Shown piece by piece: positions 5,772 to 7,841 of a DNA stretch of 7,841 bases. The notes under the pieces were generated by a model. It saw nothing but the letters and a program-made list of their open reading frames with translations, had not been told where the DNA came from and made no database searches. Made by a program: the position numbers and the translations under genes. The DNA is from CAZGOM01 sp964542875. GTDB lineage: Bacteria > Planctomycetota > Phycisphaerae > Phycisphaerales > Phycisphaeraceae. The DNA lies in assembly GCA_964542875.1 (NCBI GenBank), contig CAZIWA010000184.1, positions 1 through 7,841 of the forward strand, read 5' to 3'. Positions within the stretch are counted from its first letter, which is position 1, and every line of letters starts with the position of its first letter.

Positions 5772-5826
5772 CCGTCCCCTCAAACACACAAATCACCAAG
5801 CAGCCCCCCTTCAAACCGGTGCCGCA
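5772..5826. repeat. 55-bp segment, copy right of the gap
   Basis: Exact second copy of 5617-5671, starting at the first base after the N-run. The bases GCCGCAT occur both at the end of this copy (5821-5827) and just before the left copy (5608-5614), so a tandem array with a unit near 58 bp could also produce this picture. Confidence 0.9.
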
Positions 5827-5854
5827 TTACCTCTTCCCGAATTCTTCCAATCCC

Positions 5855-6757
5855 TCAAATCCGGCTCGGCCGCGCCGCCCAATGCAGCTTCTTGGCAATC
5901 ATCTTCCAATAATTCAAATCCGGATTCTGAATCAGAATCAGCGGATGCTTATGCCGCGCCAATTCCACCGACTGCCCCGGCTTCACCTTGTATGAAATCT
6001 GACCGTCCAGCACCAGCCGCGTCCCCTTGTTGGCCTGCTTGAGCACCAGCCGCACCGTGCTCGCCGCATTGATCACGATCGGCCGAAACGCCAGGCTGTG
6101 CGGGCACATCGGCGTAATCACGATTGCATCGATATCCGGGCTCACGATCGGCCCGCCTGCGCTCAGGTTGTAAGCCGTCGATCCTGACGGCGTCGACACG
6201 ATCACCCCGTCCGATGAAAACGTCGTCGCCCCCCCTTCCGGGCTGGGGTCGATCGCCATCTCGATCTCCACCATGCGAAACGGTTCCCCCGCATTCACCA
6301 CCGCATCGTTGAGGCAGATATCTTTCACCACCGCCTTGGCCTTCTTGCCCTTTTTCGGCGCATCCATGATGGTCGCATCCAGCATCACCCGCCGCGTCTT
6401 GCGCACCTTCCCCGCGATCACTTTGTCCCAGTGCTTCTGCGCCTGTTCAATGGTGAATTCCGCCAGAAAACCCAGCTTCCCGAAATTGATCCCCATGATC
6501 GGAATACCCGAATCCACGATCTGCCTCGCCATCGCCAGGATCGTTCCGTCCCCTCCCAGCACCAGCGCCAGATCCGCCGCCGGCAGTTTGCGAGGCAGCT
6601 TTTTCCCCACCCTCGGCAAGTGATATTCCGCAACAATCTCCGCCCGCTCCGACAGCCACGGCAAAAACGTCACCAATGCGTCTTTAACCATCGGCTTGGT
6701 CGTATTCGCCACCACCACCACCCGGGGCCTCGTTTTTTGCGCGCGTATCTTGCTCAT
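5855..6757 (-). CDS. nadK: NAD kinase
   Basis: This 300-residue protein is an NAD kinase, which phosphorylates NAD+ to NADP+ in the cytoplasm and so supplies the NADP pool. The diagnostic blocks are all present: GGDGT (68-72, with D70), NFGKLGFLAE (91-100), the ND pair N150-D151 in CLNDAVV, the long SSDGVIVSTPSGSTAYNLSA (181-200) running on into GGPIVSP, and LDGQ (250-253). It ends in a basic, aromatic tail (YWKMIAKKLHW), usual for bacterial members. Length is typical. Residues 134-146 are a lysine-rich loop (PKKGKKAKAVVK), probably surface-exposed. The ATG at 6757 is chosen. A GTG three codons earlier (6766) lies nearer a perfect AGGAGG at 6787-6782 and is a real alternative; an in-frame TAA just before it rules out anything longer. 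The gene is convergent with the lipoprotein gene and divergent from the dehydrogenase. Confidence 0.95.
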   Translation of the reverse strand: MSKIRAQKTRPRVVVVANTTKPMVKDALVTFLPWLSERAEIVAEYHLPRVGKKLPRKLPAADLALVLGGDGTILAMARQIVDSGIPIMGINFGKLGFLAEFTIEQAQKHWDKVIAGKVRKTRRVMLDATIMDAPKKGKKAKAVVKDICLNDAVVNAGEPFRMVEIEMAIDPSPEGGATTFSSDGVIVSTPSGSTAYNLSAGGPIVSPDIDAIVITPMCPHSLAFRPIVINAASTVRLVLKQANKGTRLVLDGQISYKVKPGQSVELARHKHPLILIQNPDLNYWKMIAKKLHWAARPSRI

Positions 6758-6781
6758 TAGCCGCACAGTTTATCCCGTGTT

Positions 6782-6787
6782 CCTCCT
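6782..6787 (-). promoter_or_regulatory. Strong Shine-Dalgarno-like AGGAGG before nadK
   Basis: The minus strand reads AGGAGG here, 15 bases before the GTG at 6766 and 24 before the ATG at 6757. The match is perfect but the spacing is long, so it favours the GTG only weakly, and it may not be used at all. Confidence 0.3.
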
Positions 6788-6807
6788 GCCTGCATTTGCC
6801 TCTTTCC

Positions 6808-6844
6808 CCCTCTCCCTTTGGGAGATGGCCGGGGTGAAGTCCCC
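6808..6844. repeat. REP-like double palindrome between nadK and the dehydrogenase
   Basis: TCTCCC (6811-6816) pairs with GGGAGA (6820-6825) over a three-base loop, extended by CC/GG beyond one mismatch. Next to it GGGG (6831-6834) pairs with CCCC (6841-6844). The minus strand translates as TSPRPSPKGRG, a signature I associate with a widely dispersed palindromic intergenic repeat in several phyla. It lies between divergent genes, so it is not a simple terminator. Confidence 0.6.
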
Positions 6845-6854
6845 CTCCGCATGG

Positions 6855-6885
6855 TGTACAGCTCCGACTCCACACTCGCTAAAAT
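6855..6885 (+). promoter_or_regulatory. Possible promoter for a leaderless dehydrogenase transcript
   Basis: TAAAAT (6880-6885) is a fair -10 box ending six bases before the ATG at 6892. TGTACA (6855-6860) matches four of six -35 bases at 19-bp spacing, slightly long. Transcription would start at or near the ATG itself, which fits the lack of any ribosome site upstream. Confidence 0.3.
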
Positions 6886-6891
6886 CCACCC

Positions 6892-7841
6892 ATGCGCGCA
6901 CTCGTCCTTAAAAACCAAACCCTCTCCCTCGACACCCACCACCCCCTCCCCACCCTCCGCCCCGGCGAGGCGGTCATCCGGCCCACCCTCCTGGGCGTCT
7001 GCTCCACGGACCTTGAGCTCTGCAAAGGCTACATGAACTTTTCCGGCACGCTCGGCCATGAATTTGTCGGCGTCGTCGAAGAAACCGCAAACTCCGCCGA
7101 CCGGCACTGGGTCGGTAAACGCGTCGTCGGCACCATCAACTGCCCCATAAAACCCTGCGACCTCACCGCACGCGGCTGGCCTGAACATGCCCGCAGCCGC
7201 ACCGTCCTTGGCATTCTGGGCCGCGACGGCTGCTTCGCCGACTGCTTCACCCTCCCCGCTCAAAACCTGCTGCACGTCCCGGATTCCGTCTCCGATCAGG
7301 ACGCCGTCTTCACTGAGCCCCTCGCCGCCGCCTTTGAAGTCCTCACCCAGCTCAACGTCACCCCCACCGACAAAATCACTGTGCTCGGCGACGGCCGCCT
7401 GGGCCTCCTCTGCGCCCAGGTTCTGGCCACCCGCTCCTCTCACGTCCAGGTTGTCGGCAAGCACGACAAAAAACTCACGCTCGCCCAATCCTGGGGCCTT
7501 AAAGCCACGCCGCTTCAAAACTTCACCCCTCATGCCGATCAGGACATCGTTGTCGATTCCACCGGCTCTGATACCGGCTTCTCCCTCGCCATCGCAGCCA
7601 CCCGCCCCCGCGGCGTCATCGTCCTCAAAACCACCGTCGCCGTCCGGCCCGACGCCCCGCCCATCAGCCTCGCCCCCATCGTCATCAACGAGCTCACCAT
7701 CATCGGCAGCCGCTGCGGCCCCTTCCAAACCGCCCTCGACGCCCTCACTCAAAAAACCATCCACGTCAAAAACCTGATCAGCCTCACACTTCCCCTGGAT
7801 CAAGCAGTCCAGGCCCTCACCCTCGCCAAAGGCAAAGACAA
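6892..7841 (+). CDS. Zinc-type medium-chain alcohol dehydrogenase, 3' end missing
   Basis: The first 316 residues of a medium-chain dehydrogenase/reductase are present; the window ends in mid-gene, probably some 5-20 codons short of the stop. Such enzymes oxidise alcohols or sugars with NAD(P)+. The catalytic zinc site is intact: GVCSTDLEL (C37), GHEFVG (H56, E57) and FTEPLAAA (E142). The cofactor fold has GDGRLGLL (166-173). RTVLGILGRDG (103-113) and IGSRCGPF (271-278) point to a zinc-dependent subgroup of unspecified substrate. The structural zinc lobe is degraded: where relatives have four cysteines in a C-x2-C-x2-C-x7-C pattern, only C89 keeps its place, with C84 nearby, and K86, T92 and A100 fill the other positions. 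Such loss occurs in some members and does not imply inactivity. The ATG at 6892 fits the family N-terminus (MRALVL). No Shine-Dalgarno is seen. Confidence 0.88.
   Translation, partial: MRALVLKNQTLSLDTHHPLPTLRPGEAVIRPTLLGVCSTDLELCKGYMNFSGTLGHEFVGVVEETANSADRHWVGKRVVGTINCPIKPCDLTARGWPEHARSRTVLGILGRDGCFADCFTLPAQNLLHVPDSVSDQDAVFTEPLAAAFEVLTQLNVTPTDKITVLGDGRLGLLCAQVLATRSSHVQVVGKHDKKLTLAQSWGLKATPLQNFTPHADQDIVVDSTGSDTGFSLAIAATRPRGVIVLKTTVAVRPDAPPISLAPIVINELTIIGSRCGPFQTALDALTQKTIHVKNLISLTLPLDQAVQALTLAKGKD

Noticed and set aside
5617..5826. CRISPR or transposon terminal repeat reading of the two 55-bp copies
   Set aside because: There are only two copies, they touch the N-run exactly, they are in direct orientation, and no spacers, cas gene or transposase are visible. 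An assembly explanation is simpler.
1..7841. A new multi-gene defence or mobile system
   Set aside because: The genes are mainly housekeeping or stand-alone metabolic functions facing different directions, with no nuclease, toxin, reverse transcriptase, integrase or other system core visible.

Overview
The window is high-GC bacterial DNA and carries seven genes plus one gene remnant. It is most likely from a Planctomycetota/PVC-type Gram-negative, possibly Phycisphaerae, and probably an assembled environmental genome. This placement is inference. It rests on the sialidase-fold protein common in that group, the lineage-specific look of ClpP, a lipoprotein signal suited to a double-membrane cell, the dispersed intergenic repeats, and a scaffold gap. 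No rRNA or tRNA gene is visible to anchor taxonomy.

Layout, left to right: the C-terminal end of a Nudix-like hydrolase (3-242, +); a divergent N-acetylglucosamine-6-phosphate deacetylase, nagA (449-1636, +); a 33-residue truncated remnant of a four-helix-bundle (23S rRNA intervening-sequence type) protein (1633-1734, -); a heptanucleotide repeat tract (about 1781-1822); a sialidase/BNR-propeller protein (1825-3012, -); a divergent LpxH-like metallophosphoesterase (3077-3904, +); a 302-bp intergenic region of odd composition; clpP (4207-4833, +); a large heptamer-built hairpin (4836-4914); a coiled-coil lipoprotein (4928-5557, +); a hairpin and a 100-N gap flanked by two identical 55-bp copies (5578-5826); NAD kinase (5855-6757, -); a REP-like palindrome; and a zinc-type medium-chain dehydrogenase running off the right end (6892 onward, +).

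Most genes are separate transcription units. clpP and the lipoprotein gene are the only plausible co-transcribed pair, and the large hairpin sits between them. NagA and the sialidase-like protein could both touch amino-sugar or glycan catabolism, but they are convergent and not an operon. clpP, nadK and the metallophosphoesterase are housekeeping-type functions.

I did not find a defence system, a CRISPR array, an intact mobile element or an obvious new multi-gene system. The interesting material is in the details: altered metal-site residues in NagA and in the dehydrogenase, several different repeat families in nearly every intergenic space, a truncated gene abutting nagA, and a gap that looks like a de Bruijn-graph overlap artefact or an unresolved tandem repeat.
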